From Heterocephalus glaber (Eukaryota > Chordata > Mammalia > Rodentia > Bathyergidae): DNA of 64,000 bases. Position numbers and translations under genes: made by a program. The notes under the pieces were generated by a model that saw nothing but the letters and a program-made list of their open reading frames with translations, was not told the origin of the DNA and did no database searches. Location of the stretch: the NCBI RefSeq assembly GCF_000247695.1, contig NW_004624880.1:3142046-3206045 (forward strand), written 5' to 3'. Each line of letters starts with the position of its first letter. The first letter of the stretch is position 1. This document shows positions 12,512-24,495 of this stretch, one piece after another.

Positions 12512-12921
12512 AGAGGCATTACACTGACTTAAAAAATACCTTACATTACAAAGCTGTAACAATCAACAACAGCACTATATCAGCATAAAAGAGACACAGA
12601 GAAATGGAGCAGAATATGAATCCTAGAAATAAACACACATGTATATAATTAACTGATTTTCAACAAGAGTAGTAAGAATACATATTGGAGAAAGAACAGT
12701 CTTTTCATAAATGATGCTGGAACAATTGGGTATCCACATAAGGAAGAATGAAAGTGGACCTGTATCTCTCATCTGTTAGAAAAATCAACCCAAAATTGAT
12801 TAAAGACAAATGTAAGACCTGAATCTATGGAACTTCTAGAAAAAAGCATAGGATAACTACTTCATGACAATAGAATGGGCAAGGGTGTTTTGAACAAGAG
12901 CCCTGAAAATGAAATAAAAAC

Positions 12922-13122
12922 AGAAAAATTATGAGAAAAGAAAAAATGGAAACAAAGTCTATGTAAATAGAGAAGGGTGGAGGGGGTGAAGGGCGCACAG
13001 GTAATGGGGAAAAAATAAGAACCAAGATACATCATGTACAGGTACAAGCACCCAATGATAAATGTAAATGTATTGTATACCTAAAATGTACCAATAAAAG
13101 AACTTCAGCAAAAAAAAAAAGA
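12922..13122 (+). mobile_element. Second younger L1 tail, nested
   Basis: This repeats the same 3' UTR as 12043-12511: agggtggagggggtgaaggg, then atacatcatgtacaggtaca, then cctaaaatgtaccaataaaa and an A-rich tail. The surrounding L1 resumes at gacaaatgaggttatattaa. Insert limits are approximate because both sides are A-rich. Confidence 0.8.
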
Positions 13123-13471
13123 AAAAAGACAAATGAGGTTATATTAAACAAGAAAGCTTCCATGCAGCAAAGGAAACAATTGTAGAAATGAAGAGACAAC
13201 CTATAGAATGAGAGAAAATACTTGCAAACTATATAGGAGAGAAGAGGTTATATCCTGAATATTTGAGGCACTCCCAAAGCTCAAGAGCAAAGCAATCAAC
13301 AAATGGGCAATAGACCTAAATAGACATTTCTCAAATGATACATAAAAATGACCAACAGGTATATGAAAAAATACTTTAACATCACTAATCATCAGATAAC
13401 TGCAAACCAAAACCACCATAATATATTATCTCATTTCAGTTAGAAAGATTATTATCAAAAAGCCAAAAAAA

Positions 13472-13571
13472 GAGCCAGGGATGTAGCTCAGCGACACAGC
13501 GCTTGCCGGGCAAGCACAAGGTCCTGAGTTCGATCCCCAGTACCAAAATAAATAAATAAGTAAAATAAAAT
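13472..13571 (+). mobile_element. ID-like SINE nested in L1
   Basis: It has a full tRNA-derived head: agccagggatgtagctcagc (A box) and gtcctgagttcgatccccag (B box), with a (AAAT)n-type tail. Near-identical A-rich flanks (aaaaagccaaaaaa before, aaaaagacaaaaaa after) look like a target-site duplication with one mismatch. This is the best preserved head of the family in the window. Confidence 0.85.
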
Positions 13572-14079
13572 AAAAAGACAAAAAAATAACAAGCTCTGGC
13601 AAGAATATGGAGGGAATAGAGCTCTTATACATTGTTGGTGGGGATTAAATTAGTACAGCCATTATGGAAAAAATCTGAAGATATATAAAAAATATGCTAA
13701 GAAAATGAAATCAATGTATTGAAGAGACATCTGCACTCCCATATTTATTGTAGCACTATTCACAATAGTAAAATAGGAAACAACTAAAGTGTTTATCAAC
13801 TGATGAATAGGTAAAGAAAATGTGCTTCACATATATAATGAAATACTATTTGGCCATAAAAAAGAATGAATCCTGACATTTATGACAACATGAATGGAAC
13901 TGGAGATCATTATCTCAAGTGAAATAAGCTAAGCACAGAAAGAAAAGGACATCATAATCTCATACAGATGTGGGCTATAAACTCCCCACAATGAATGTAA
14001 TCATTATGTACTGCAAATATATACTAATAAAAAATTTTAAAAGTGGCAATTTAAAAAACTGTAAATAAATTAGTAAGTA

Positions 14080-14290
14080 AACACGAAGAAAAAAACCTTG
14101 ATCTGATAGAAGTTGAGAAGAGAACATTGGTTACGAGAAGCTGGGGAGTATAGTGAGGGAGCAATGGGAAAAAACAGATGTGTTTAATCTGATGTAAATA
14201 TCACACAATGACATTGCATGGTACTTATTAATATGTATAATTTTTATGTTTATATGTATCAATCAAAAACAAATTTAAATAAACAGTTTT
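14080..14290 (+). mobile_element. Possible L1 3' fragment
   Basis: The blocks gaagagaacattggttacga, agctggggagtatagtgagg and aacagatgtgtttaatctg resemble an old L1 3' UTR. It lies right after the L1 tail ending at 14040. Weak support. Confidence 0.4.
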
Positions 14291-14694
14291 CTTTGGTTCT
14301 TCATTTTTGAAGTCTCTTGTGCCACACTAAACTGTTAAATAAATTTTTATTGCTTTCTTTTTGTTTATAGGAGTGTCAGCCATCAACTTTGTGTTGGGTG
14401 AGGAAATACATTCACTTTTCTTCTCTGCATGCCTTCCTTCCTACTGTCCTTCCTCCCCTTTTTTCCTTTAATTCCTATTTACTGAACATCCCTTTTCCCA
14501 AAGAATTAACATAAAAACCAAATAAAGACATATAAGCTTTAATGTCAATGAAAAATAAATTAAATTTTAAAATAAAACATTAAAGCAGCACAAGACTCTT
14601 ATAGTTAAGGGACCAAATAAGTAAGAATAAACTTTATATTCATTTATAAAACTATGATATTATTGTTAGGTGAGAATGACATTCCTGGGGAGAC

Positions 14695-14890
14695 TAGATA
14701 TTGTTGAGATTAAGAACTTGGCTTTGAGATTAGAAAACCTTGAGCTTCAGTTCTACTAGTTGAGTGACAATGGGTACATTACTTATACTTTTCAAGTGTA
14801 AGTTTCCTCATTTATTAAATACAATATGTTAATAAAAATGCATAACTGAAAAAGTGATTGTAAAGATAATTGAGTGACACTGAATAAGTA
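14695..14890 (+). repeat. MIR SINE remnant
   Basis: The segment contains a MIR-like core: agttgagtgacaatgggtac, aagtttcctcatttattaaa and gtaaagataattgagtgaca. Ancient. Confidence 0.6.
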
Positions 14891-14910
14891 AAATGCTAAA
14901 AAAAAAGTCT

Positions 14911-15309
14911 TGTTAAGGTTTATAACTTGACTGTCCCCCAAAACTCACATACTTTTACAAGTAGGGTTTTCATAAGGTGACTGGATTATGGTGGTGGCAC
15001 ACTCATCAGTGGATTCATTCGCTAATGAGTTCAGCATCTGAGTGTGCTTTTAGGAGGTGGAGCCTAGTTAGTTAGAGGTGGGTCATTAATGGTGTGACCT
15101 GAGAGGACACATCTCCCTCCTTAGCTCCTCCCCTCTGTCTGCTTCCTGATCATTACTATGTGAAAAGTTTTCCTCAGCTATGCTCTACTGTCATGCCAGT
15201 CTCCCTTGGAGCCAGATGACTGTGGACTAAACTGTGAGCCAAAATAAACCTCTTCCTTAATTTGTGGGTGTTGAGTATTCTGTCCCAATGAAGAGAACAT
15301 GGCTCAAGT
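14911..15309 (+). repeat. 5' LTR of MaLR element
   Basis: It begins TG (tgttaaggtttataacttga) and includes ggaggtggagcctagttagt, ccagatgactgtggactaaa and the polyadenylation-type block gccaaaataaacctcttcc. The 3' limit is placed by alignment with the 3' LTR. Confidence 0.8.
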
Positions 15310-16562
15310 TATTTTGGTATCAGGAATGGAGTTGTCACCAGGACAGTATCTGACCATGTGGTTTAGATGCCTTTGGAAGTAGTTCATGGGAGGAGTTCAG
15401 AAAGATTTGGAGATGTTGACTAGAGAAACCCTAGAATGTTGTATGCTGAGATTGATAGGAGATTCTGGTTAGAGGTTAGAAGACCAGAATGCTGATAGAA
15501 ATGCATATGATAAAGGCCAGGATCAGTAGGTTTCAGTTAGTAATAAGAATCCATCAACAGTTGGACTCAAGGTCATGTGTTCTACACTCTGACAGAAAAT
15601 TTGTCTATACTTTGCATGTGTCCTGAGATTTTTCTGGAGACTGAGATTAAGGGTAACAAGTGGACTAATTAATCTGCTAAAGGAAATTTTAGGGTAGATA
15701 AACAATCAGGTATAGTATGAATACTACTTGCTGCTTTTATTGAGATCTACAGTGAGAATCAAGAACAAATGTCAAAGTAAAATGATGCCAAATGTATACA
15801 GTTTCAACAGAAAGGAAGTTCCTGCAAAGGTGGAGCCTTGGAAAACATGGTTGCTGAAAAGATTAATATTAAAAAGAAATCAATACATTACATCAAGATA
15901 ATAGGAAAGATGCTTTGAAGGCATCTTAGCAATCAACAAGACCTCCACACTCCAGTAGGCTCTAAAGTGCAAGACTGCAAAGCTTTGATTTGGGAAGAGA
16001 GAGCCAGGGTACCTTACTGGAGAAGGGTTGCCTAGGGAATTGGTTCCCTACAATTTGGTTCACAGTGCTCAAACATCTAGAAACTCAGAGGCCTGTGCAG
16101 CCATAATCCAATAGGAGCCTAGATGCTACTTGAGCTGTTGGCAGTCCTTGGTGTTATCCACATAGGCATGCCTTAACAGGCATGCAGAATGTAAGGATTG
16201 TGGTGTCTAGGAGGCTTCCACCTAGATTTCAGAAGAAGGCCTGGGAAGCCAGGCATTGTGCCCTTGAGAGGGTGATGCATGAAAGTGAGTGAAATGAAAA
16301 ATGCAGTGGAGACCCCAGGAAGTTGGACAAGCCAGGTACATGAAACATCTGCTGAGGAAAGCCACAGGCAGTGGGCAGAGTCAGCTGAAGAGAAGCCATA
16401 AGGGCTGTAATTGGCAATAGCACAGGGGCAGACCTGCCCAAGCCCTTTGGAGCTAACATCTTGCCACAACTTGCTCCAGATTCTGGACATGAAGCTACAG
16501 GATTTAATGTTTGCCCTGCTGGCTTTTGTTTTTGTTTTTGTCCCATTACCTTCTATACCCTT

Positions 16563-16986
16563 TGTATTAGTTGCTTTTCTCTGATTTCTGAGACTAAATA
16601 GATAAGTCAAAGTTAAAGGAGGGAAGATTTAGCTCACAGTTTGTAGAGGTTTCAATCCTTAATGGGCTGGCTCCAAGGCAGTGTTCCATGGCAGGTAGGC
16701 ATGATAGAAAGAAACAGTTCATGGTGGGCAGAAACTAGCACAACAAGCAAGGGACCTTAGCAGGTTTTTTCTTCCCCTTTTATATTCTATCTAGGCTACT
16801 AGGATTAGGGTAGTGCCAAACCAATCAGTGAACTGATTTAGTAATTACCCACCCTTAATCCTAGCAGCTTTAATCCTAGCATTACACCATGAATCAATCA
16901 CGCACTCTAGATCCAGCCACCTCTGAAAAAGCCCCACCTATGGCCACATGAGGCTTTAGAGGGACATCAAAACACAAACCATAACA
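16563..16986 (-). mobile_element. Solo MaLR LTR nested in antisense
   Basis: On the minus strand it starts TG (tgttatggtttgtgttttga) and ends CA, with blocks shared with the LTRs at 38554-38978 and 40761-41183 (on plus: gtttgtagaggtttcaatcc, ggctccaaggcagtgttcc). It interrupts the internal region of the element at 14911-17619 between ccttctataccctt and tccttatttctcc. Flanks ccctt and tcctt agree at 4 of 5 bases, as expected for a 5-base ERV target duplication. Confidence 0.8.
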
Positions 16987-17225
16987 TCCTTATTTCTCCT
17001 TTTTGGAATGAGAACATTTACCCTGTGCCATTATTTGTCTGCAGTGTTTAACTTTTTTATTTTTACAAGGGTTCACAGCTAAGTGCTTCCCATGAGTCTC
17101 AGAGGAGACTTTGGACTTGGACTTTTAAGCAATTCTAGAACTGTTAAGACCTTGGGCATTCTTAGAGACTAAATGCATTTTGCATAATGAGATGGACATG
17201 AGCCTTTTGGAGACCAGGGGCAGAA

Positions 17226-17619
17226 TGTTATGGTTTAGATCCAGAATGCTCTCCAAAATCCTCGTGCTTTCAGAGGTTGTGCTTTTGGGAGGTGATTGCA
17301 TCATGGGTTGTTATACTCATCAATGGATTTATCCACTAATGAGTTCAGCAGCTGAGTTTAGTGTTAGAATGTGGGGCCTGGTTAAAGTCAAATCACTGGG
17401 TGTGTGACCTGGAAGGATATATTTCCCTCCCCAGATTCTCCTCTTTCTACTTCAGGGCTACAATAATGTCAGTAGCTTCCTGCCACTATGCCCCTGTGCC
17501 ATGTCATTCTGCTTCAAGCCAGCTGACTGTGAACTACCTGTAAGCCAAAATAACCCTTTCCTCCTTTAAACTGTGGGTGTTTGATATTCTGTACCAGTGA
17601 AGAGGAAATGACTAAGACA
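17226..17619 (+). repeat. 3' LTR of MaLR element
   Basis: It begins tgttatggtttagatccaga, contains tgggaggtgattgcatcatg and gtaagccaaaataacccttt, and ends near actaagaca. It differs from the 5' LTR at many positions, so the insertion is old. Confidence 0.8.
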
Positions 17620-17999
17620 TGCCTAGTAAATAGTAAATACTAAATAATAATAGTTATTATGTAAGGCAGAGTAATTTGCATAATTAACATTTTTATTGTT
17701 TAAATTAATAATAATAATCTCAACAGGAGCAATGGTTGTTGGAGGCTAAGAGGTGAGGACCTCCCTTGAGTGATATCAGTTTTCCAGAAGAAAGGAATTT
17801 CTGGAAGGAGAGGCAGAACTGTACCTGGGGTAAAGCACAGTAGAGAGACAGTAGAGGCTTACATTGGTAAGTCTTCTTGCTTGTTGATTGCTCACTTCTC
17901 TCTATCTTCTCTTGAGCATCCTTTCCTCAGTTTTTCATTAAGCTCTTGTTTTCTCTTAGTGTCAGAGCTTCTTCTAAAAAAAAAAGCCAGCCAATGGCT
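17620..17999. other. Unassigned AT-rich sequence
   Basis: Nothing recognised; short ataat runs only. Confidence 0.4.
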
Positions 18000-18360
18000 T
18001 GGAAGTCTCACCCTTCTTATATCTGTCAAAATCCTATTCATTCTTCATGATCCATTTGAGATAGCATCTCCTTCATGAAACCTTTTTGGGCAGTCCTAAA
18101 ATGCCATTCAGGATTTCCATTCTGTTTCCACTCCACTCTTAGCAACAAACGTAATGTGTTTATGTTAGAGATAGTGAGTGGATCTCTATCTGTACAATAT
18201 GATAATAATAATCATCATTTGTTTGTTACACTAGTCTGTGAACTATTTGGATAGAGAAATTATACTGTATTCATTTTTGTACTCCACTCATTATCCTATT
18301 TGTACCTGTTCCTAGTACCCATAGAACTAGACAAATAAAATTGAATTTTTTGCATTGAAT
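18000..18360 (+). repeat. L2 LINE remnant
   Basis: The order cattcttcatgatccatttg, agatagcatctccttcatga, aacctttttgggcagtccta and a closing aactagacaaataaaattg block fits the L2 3' region. Confidence 0.55.
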
Positions 18361-19754
18361 GAAATTCAATTCTTTTAAGCAAAAAAACAATAGGCTTACT
18401 CTAAAAATTCTTTTAAGGCCTAACTAAAGTGGACTTAGGAGTACACAACTAAGAAAAGAGGGCCCCTAGGCTCTGACTTCAGCTCTAATCTCCACCTCTA
18501 CCACAAAATTCTTCTGGTGCTAAGAATCCCTCTATTACTGAATAGATGGCCCTTGGTCCCTTGTAGCCTGGAACTAAGCAATATTTAGATTAATGCCCTG
18601 ATGACATGAACTCTACAGATCATGAGGCAATGAGAATATTCCACTTAGCTTACTTTTGTAGTGTGCTTATCAGGTCTTTCAGATGGCTGGAATTAAAATG
18701 AGAAAAGGGTGTGGAGCCCACATTTGGCTAGATGTAGTTATGAAATTCCTTGGCTAAAATAGCAAATAAAATCTTTCTTTCTTTTAGTCATTCTTTCTTC
18801 TGAAGTTGGTATAAATTAACCTAAAAAAATCTTTGCAGTGCTAGATAGAGTTTCCTTTCCCCCTGGTCTTGGAGTATTTATCTGGTTTTAATCAGTATTG
18901 GCTTGATATGATTCAAAACAGCTGAGGCTAAAATTCCCTTAAAAATATCTTCAGTTAGGACTATTGGAACTACCTACCTGTTCTACTCTCTTTCTCCAAG
19001 GTAGTATGTGCTATCAAGTGTAAGTACTGGAGATTATGAATTTTATCTTCAAAATGTTTCAGTGCTCTATGGAGTTTTCTTGGTGTTTTAAAGTCCTATT
19101 AAACACAATATAGCCAGTTCTTGATTATCTACAAAAAAGGAAATGAATAGTGGTACAGATAATCTGAAACAGAAAAACAATCAAAATATTTCTTATATTT
19201 TACTTTGGAATGCTTTGTATGGCTTTTGGGGATTCGGATTTTCCTTCCCACTTATGTTATGCTCAGGAAAAAAAAATGAGTTTGCATTCCCTATACCCAC
19301 ACTAAATAGCTGAGGGGGGATGTGGCCCAGCCACATGCTGAGTGGCAGAGAGAGAAAGAGAGAAGGCAGCCTAAAAGCTGAGGGGAGAGAATTCCACTGA
19401 TAATCTAGAAATGGAAAATGTTCATATGAATAATTAAGTGCTGGCTGGAATATAACTTGACCTTATAAATTAGTGAGGACAATTTTCTAGCCCACATTAT
19501 TTAAAAATTGGTTTGTCTTCTTTAGAAAAGCTTCACTGGTAGTAAAAACAAATGACCTTGAATTTCTTTATTTCTCACAGGTCACTTTCTGTGGCACCAT
19601 GTGAAGGAGTCAAGGCCTGTGGCTAGGGCCACAGGGAGAGAGGCCTCAATCAGTGTACTCAGCTCCATCCTATCTCCTTTGCAAGTGAATCTAGGTAGAT
19701 TTATAAAATCCTACCTATTCAAGTGAACATAGGTAGATTCGTAAAATAACAGAG
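18361..19754. other. Unassigned sequence
   Basis: No gene or clear repeat. A slightly GC-richer island with gaga runs lies at about 19300-19390. Confidence 0.4.
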
Positions 19755-19895
19755 TATGCACCATTGTCTCATCTACTACTGGTAGTTCCTATTTTATAGA
19801 TAAGAAAAGCAAGGCTCAGACGGGTCCATTACTAATTTAAGTGCACAAAGCAGGTCAGTGAGAGATGCCAACTCTGAGCCTTATGACTATCTTAT
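19755..19895 (-). repeat. MIR-type remnant
   Basis: Contains tattttatagataagaaaag and aaggctcagacgggtcc followed by cacaaagcaggtcagtgaga, the usual order of MIR read in reverse. Confidence 0.55.
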
Positions 19896-21155
19896 CCCAT
19901 TTGATAAGAATAAAAAACTAATATGTTTCATTGTTTTAATCAGAATCAAATTTTAATCAGAAGTTTTATTGTTCTGATATTTACCTGGGATTTCCCTCCA
20001 TGTTATTAGAAAGTAAATTCAATTAAACAAATTTTTATGAGCTATGAATACTACTATACTCATATACATACAGACCCATAGAAAGATAAAATAGCTAGAT
20101 ACTGTATTTCTGACATTATGTTGCAAAAAATCTAATATTTGGATACAATGTCTGTCTTCATGGAGTTCCTGGAAGAAAGTAGAAACCAGATGAATAGAAT
20201 AGAATAGAATGGAATAGAATAGAACACAATAAGAAACCAGATGACTATAAATAAGGTAGAATGTGACAGGTGCAATAAATGGCAGCCCCAAGGATCACAT
20301 CACATCAGGATGGGGGAAAAATGGGAGGATTACAGAAAGGAGGTGAATAAATCAATAAATCCAAGTTAGTGGGTAACTACAATATGATATGTATGATGAT
20401 CCTACAGTTACCACATACACAGTGTTATTGAGATGGGCCATAACAACTAGGTACCATTTTGTCAAGAGCTTTGATATGGACAGGATGGGATTCCGGGGTG
20501 GTGAGAATAACTTTGAAAGGTGCAGGTAAGAGAGCACCAGGTGCCTTTAGAGAACTATGTGTGGATCTGAAAAAACAACCTACTCAAGAAGAATAAATGC
20601 AAGCAAGAATGAAAATAACAACAAAATGTGTCTAAATGTGTAATAGTCTTGACATAAAAAATTGGGCTGGGGAACATGACTGCTATAGACAGGAGAGGAT
20701 GAGGGGAAGTTTGTTGAAAATACTCTCCTGTTTGTGAGAATGTAAGTTCTCACTTTGTTATGTATTACAAGAAAATAAGTACATCTTTCAATAATTTTAC
20801 TGCTGTAAGAAGATGAGAAAAATAGGAAAAGATAAAGAATTGGTAAGACCAGTGTCTCCCAGTTGGCTGAGTAGATCTTCACACACAGGTCTCCTAACTT
20901 CTATTTTAGTGACCTGTTTCTAGCTAGGCTGGCTTTGGGACATGGTATTAACACCAAGACCAAAATTCTGGGAAGCATCAGAGTAGCTTTTTGGAAGCAA
21001 TTAGGAATACTAGGGTGTTGACAAAATATAACTAAAGGCTTATAGATCTCCAATTTGTCCTGGAAATTTCCATAGTCAACTTAGTTAATCATATTCCTTT
21101 GCCCACACACATTTTTCTTATCTTACATTGATCCTTTCTTTGACATTTTCTTTTT
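19896..21155. other. Unassigned sequence
   Basis: AT-rich; the only structure noted is the pentanucleotide run at 20191-20225. Confidence 0.4.
20191..20225. repeat. (GAATA)n microsatellite
   Basis: Seven imperfect gaata units; a related acca/gatga unit is repeated on both sides. Confidence 0.85.
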
Positions 21156-21168
21156 AAAAATCTTTATT

Positions 21169-21234
21169 TTTTTTTTTGTTCGTTTGTTTGTTTGTTTTGG
21201 TACCAGGGATCGAACTCGGGTCCTAGCGCTTTGG
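21169..21234 (-). mobile_element. 5'-truncated ID-like SINE
   Basis: On the plus strand a T-run and (GTTT)n lead into ggtaccagggatcgaactcg and then gtcctagcgctttgg, the reverse complement of the B-box half. The A-box half is absent. A perfect 13-base duplication aaaaatctttatt flanks it (21156-21168 and 21235-21247), so the short form was inserted as such. Confidence 0.85.
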
Positions 21235-21247
21235 AAAAATCTTTATT

Positions 21248-23289
21248 GTTAAGGGTGAAGTGGAAAAAACCTACAGCTAACAAGTACCAAAATAAATCAT
21301 ACATTTTTCTCACTTTTTAAAAGCCAATGTCCAAAATAAATAGTTTTTGCAGTAGATAATAACAGGAAGTTACCCAAGCAGATGTTCCAAACACACATCA
21401 CTAGCCATTTCCATTTGAACAAATCAAACCATTTATATTTCAATTTGGCTCCCCCATCTTCCTGATCTATTCTGTCTTTGACATTGTCTCTATCACTGCT
21501 ACCATCTTTTACTCCATAAAACCTGATTTTACAAACCTGATAAAAAAGTACAGAACCACAGAATTATTTATCTTCACATACCCTTAAGCCTCTGTCTCTT
21601 CAGTTTCTCAGGGCTTAGATATCACTGGATCCTGTTTCTTGGTCCTATGAACAATTTCATACCATTATGACTAAGACTGCCATAAAACTGGCTACAGTAT
21701 CTGGGTTTCGAACATATCATGCTATTTCTCTTCTTAAGGTGAATCTCTGGTGTACCACCTCCTTCAAGACCAAGGTACCACCATATTACTGCTTACCTCA
21801 TAGTGAGACTTCCGTGGAAATAGCTTTAAGCAAATGAAATGTCCTTGCCCACGATCATGTCTACTTTCTAGATGTAGCTACCATCTAATGACTATCCTGA
21901 CCCTTTGCCATGATGCCAGACAAAAGTGAAAGGCTATCAGGACTCTAGAGTTCCTCCAGGAATCATGTTTGGCCTCCCTTGTGAATGTACTACCATTCAG
22001 CTTCTCTCTTTGCACAATTCTGCTTCACTCATTATCTCAGAAGCATCCCTCTTGAGAGCACCCCTAATGAACGCCCTGCATAGACTTCTTCACCTCAGAG
22101 TCAACTTGCTAGAGAACATTCCCATTACTCTGTGTGTATTGTGGATTCTATGTTGTTGTGTTAGTAACCTGTCCTGTGAAAAGGAAAAAAACTTACAAAG
22201 TTAGAAGGGATCAGGGGTCAAGGTTTTCATAAACTCTATATAGCAGAATGTATTGAAGTGGGCACATAGCCTAATCCAGCTTTGAATGAATAAATTATCC
22301 TTCTATATACTGTCTCCTTTGGTTCAAATGGATAATAACTTATAAGAAGGAGTGGGGAGGGAAAAATGAACAGAAGTTATATATCTCTCAAAGACACTGG
22401 GCTACTATAGGAACACTTAGATTCTCTGGTGAAAGCTCCAAAATCTAGAGCCCCATAGACTGAAATTTTACATAGTCTACTTCCTTGGAGGTAATATTGA
22501 AAATACTCTTTGCTTCACTTTCTTTGGATTGCACAACCACAGAATTCCTCTGAAGACTCTGCCACACCCCAAATCTTAGCCTAAAATCACCGAGTTTGAC
22601 ACAGATTCACAGGAATTTGGCAAGGAGCTCACCCAACTTTTCCATCAAATTGGATCCAAATGTTGCCTAGGTTGGCTGAGAGTTCAGTCAGAAAAGGAGG
22701 TCCAGGCTGACTGCTAAATGGTGATATTTGAAACTTGAGTGAGTTTGGCTTTGCTCACAACTAGAAGAAAAGTTTTGAACCATAGTATGTGATACAAACC
22801 CTGGTCCAATTTAAAACAATTTCTATTTTTCTAGATTTTTTTTTTCAGACTGGTATCTTGTCCCACTCATATACACAGGGCAATACACTTATTCCAGATA
22901 CCGAGGTCAGTTGCAGGAAACAATAGGCTTAGGGTCAGGGTACAGTGGGGAAGCCAGTTCTTGTGCTTGTTACTTCAGTCCACCCTGGACACAACAGAGT
23001 ATCCCTTGACCAGTGAGGGTTGGGGTAATGGTGTTTGTTTTGATAAGTACTGTGGAAATTACAATGGAAAGTGGGCTTTGTACCTTGTTCCTGTGATTGA
23101 ATTCTCTCTCTTTTCTCTGTGTATAAAATGTTGGCCTCTTGCTTCCTGGAATAGTGCCTATACATGCTGTACTGGTTTAGACACAATAATGAAATGCAAG
23201 AAGTTACATTTTGCTGGTCACATCACATTTTCTGCCACAACTTCCTCCTTAAACAATTATCCTCCCTCCCATTTCCCCTCCTTCCTCTC
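21248..23289. other. Unassigned sequence, about 2 kb
   Basis: No gene or repeat family recognised. The open frames at 21926-22204 and 22961-23302 lack any recognisable domain. Confidence 0.4.
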
Positions 23290-23762
23290 TGCTATTGTTT
23301 GAATCTTACATGTCCCCCACCCCGAGGACTCTATGGTTGATCTCTATTGGAAGCCAGTAGAACCTTTAGGAGGCAGAGCCCAGTGGAAGACAGTTAGGTC
23401 ACTGGGCTGTGTCCTTGGAAAGAATATTGGGACCTTAGCCCCCTCTCCCTATCCCTGGTCCCTCTGTCTTTCCATCTGTTCCTCTCTTCTTTAATGGCAA
23501 CCCACGGTAAGAAATCCCCATGATGAATGTAATCATTATGTAAATACTGAAAAAAATTAAAAAATATTTATAATGATAAAAAACCCTTTTGCTCCACCAT
23601 GCATTCTCCATTGTTATGTTTGCTTCACCACAGCCCCAAAAGCAACAGAGCCAACCAACCATGGATTTAAAACTCTGGAACCATGAGTCAAAATACTCTT
23701 TCCTTATTATAAGTTGATTATCTCAGGTGTTTTATCATGACAATGAAAGCTGAATGAAACAA
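23290..23762 (+). mobile_element. Solo MaLR LTR carrying an L1 tail
   Basis: It begins tgctattgtttgaatcttac followed by atgtcccccaccccgaggac, has a cctttaggaggcagagccca block and a gtcactgggctgtgtccttg block, and ends with tctcaggtgttttatcatga. This is the MaLR LTR order. An L1 3' tail (23510-23585) lies in its middle. Confidence 0.75.
23510..23585 (+). mobile_element. Very short L1 3' tail
   Basis: The block gatgaatgtaatcattatgt followed by an A-rich end matches the last bases of the L1 at 13990-14040 (caatgaatgtaatcattatg). Only the final ~70 bases of the L1 are present. Confidence 0.6.
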
Positions 23763-23816
23763 TCTCCCTTTCCCCCTTCTCTTCTCTTCTCTTCTCTCTC
23801 TTTTCTTCTCTTCTCA
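23763..23816. repeat. (TTCTC)n pyrimidine tract
   Basis: Imperfect tctct/ttctc units directly after the LTR. Confidence 0.85.
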
Positions 23817-24109
23817 CACAGCCTCTACTATCTTCAGGCCTCACCTATTGCTCCCCCTACATCCATCCCTACTCCAGCACCCCACCTCTAGGGTGGCCTC
23901 CCTTGAGGACTGTTTTGTGCTTTGGGCCTCTCTCCCTTCCTCTCAATCCCATGCAATTATCTTCACTCTACACCTCCCAGCACACACACCTCCTACCACC
24001 ACTAAGATTAATCTCATATAAATCCTGTCTCCTAAAGCCCTACCTGCTTAAACAAACCAATACATTAAAATATATGCATTTGTAGAAACATCCACCCTGA
24101 AACTGGTAT

Positions 24110-24225
24110 CAAAATATGCTTGAGTCTCAGCTTTGTCATATATGGATTATGTGACATCGAACTCTTGAAGCTTCAGTTTCTTCATCTCTAAAACACAGAT
24201 AAGAAATGCTTAATTTACAGCATCT
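24110..24225 (+). repeat. MIR SINE remnant
   Basis: Contains tgagtctcagctttgtcata, tggattatgtgacatcgaac and cttcagtttcttcatctcta, the MIR core in forward order. Confidence 0.6.
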
Positions 24226-24495
24226 CATCTGCAATTGAACTTCAGTTTAACTTTAAAAACATCTCTTGATCTTCCAAAATAAGACTAAATGTCCCTCCTC
24301 TAACCCTCTATGTTATCCTGACATTCCTTTATCATAAAGCTTGTCACTTTGCATCTTAATTGCCTGTTTACTTTCTTATCTCGCCAGAGATTCTGAAGGG
24401 TAAGGACTGTGGCTGATCACCTTTGAAGTCCAGTAATAAACACAATGTCTAACATGTAATTAGTACTCCAACTATGCATAATGAATGAAAGGGCC
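24226..24495 (+). repeat. L2 LINE remnant
   Basis: Ends with gattctgaagggtaaggact, gtccagtaataaacacaatg and ctccaactatgcataatgaa, corresponding to the L2 3' terminus. Confidence 0.55.

Larger units (their letters stand above)
11685..14040 (+). mobile_element. L1 ORF2 C-terminal part and 3' end, multiply interrupted
   Basis: Remnants of one L1 read in order: the reverse-transcriptase-downstream region (aaatacctagaaataaattt; agattcaatgcaattcctac), then ctgattttcaacaagagtag, then acattgttggtggggattaa, and the tail ending near 14040 after atactaataaaaaatttt. The outer copy is broken by three later insertions: a younger L1 tail at 12043-12511, another at about 12922-13122, and an ID-like SINE at 13472-13571. 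It has many stops and no coding potential. Confidence 0.85.
14911..17619 (+). mobile_element. Full-length ERVL-MaLR element (two LTRs plus internal region)
   Basis: Two direct LTRs of about 400 bases (14911-15309 and 17226-17619) bracket an internal region typical of MaLR elements. It starts with ttttggtatcaggaatggag, just after the 5' LTR, and holds cccaagccctttggagctaa, ttgccctgctggcttttg and gactttggacttggactttt; agggcagaatgttatgg-type sequence leads into the 3' LTR. MaLR elements are non-autonomous and encode no proteins in this part; none is seen. A second LTR is inserted in antisense at 16563-16986. The 5-base flanks (agtct and tgcct) match poorly, so the target duplication is not proven. 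Confidence 0.85.

Noticed and set aside
13472..13571. A tRNA gene, because of good A- and B-box-like motifs
   Set aside because: The copy has an A-rich tail and target duplication and no intact cloverleaf; it is a SINE. The same holds for the other SINE copies.
16173..16610. 145- and 105-residue minus-strand frames
   Set aside because: They are antisense to MaLR internal sequence and run into the nested LTR.
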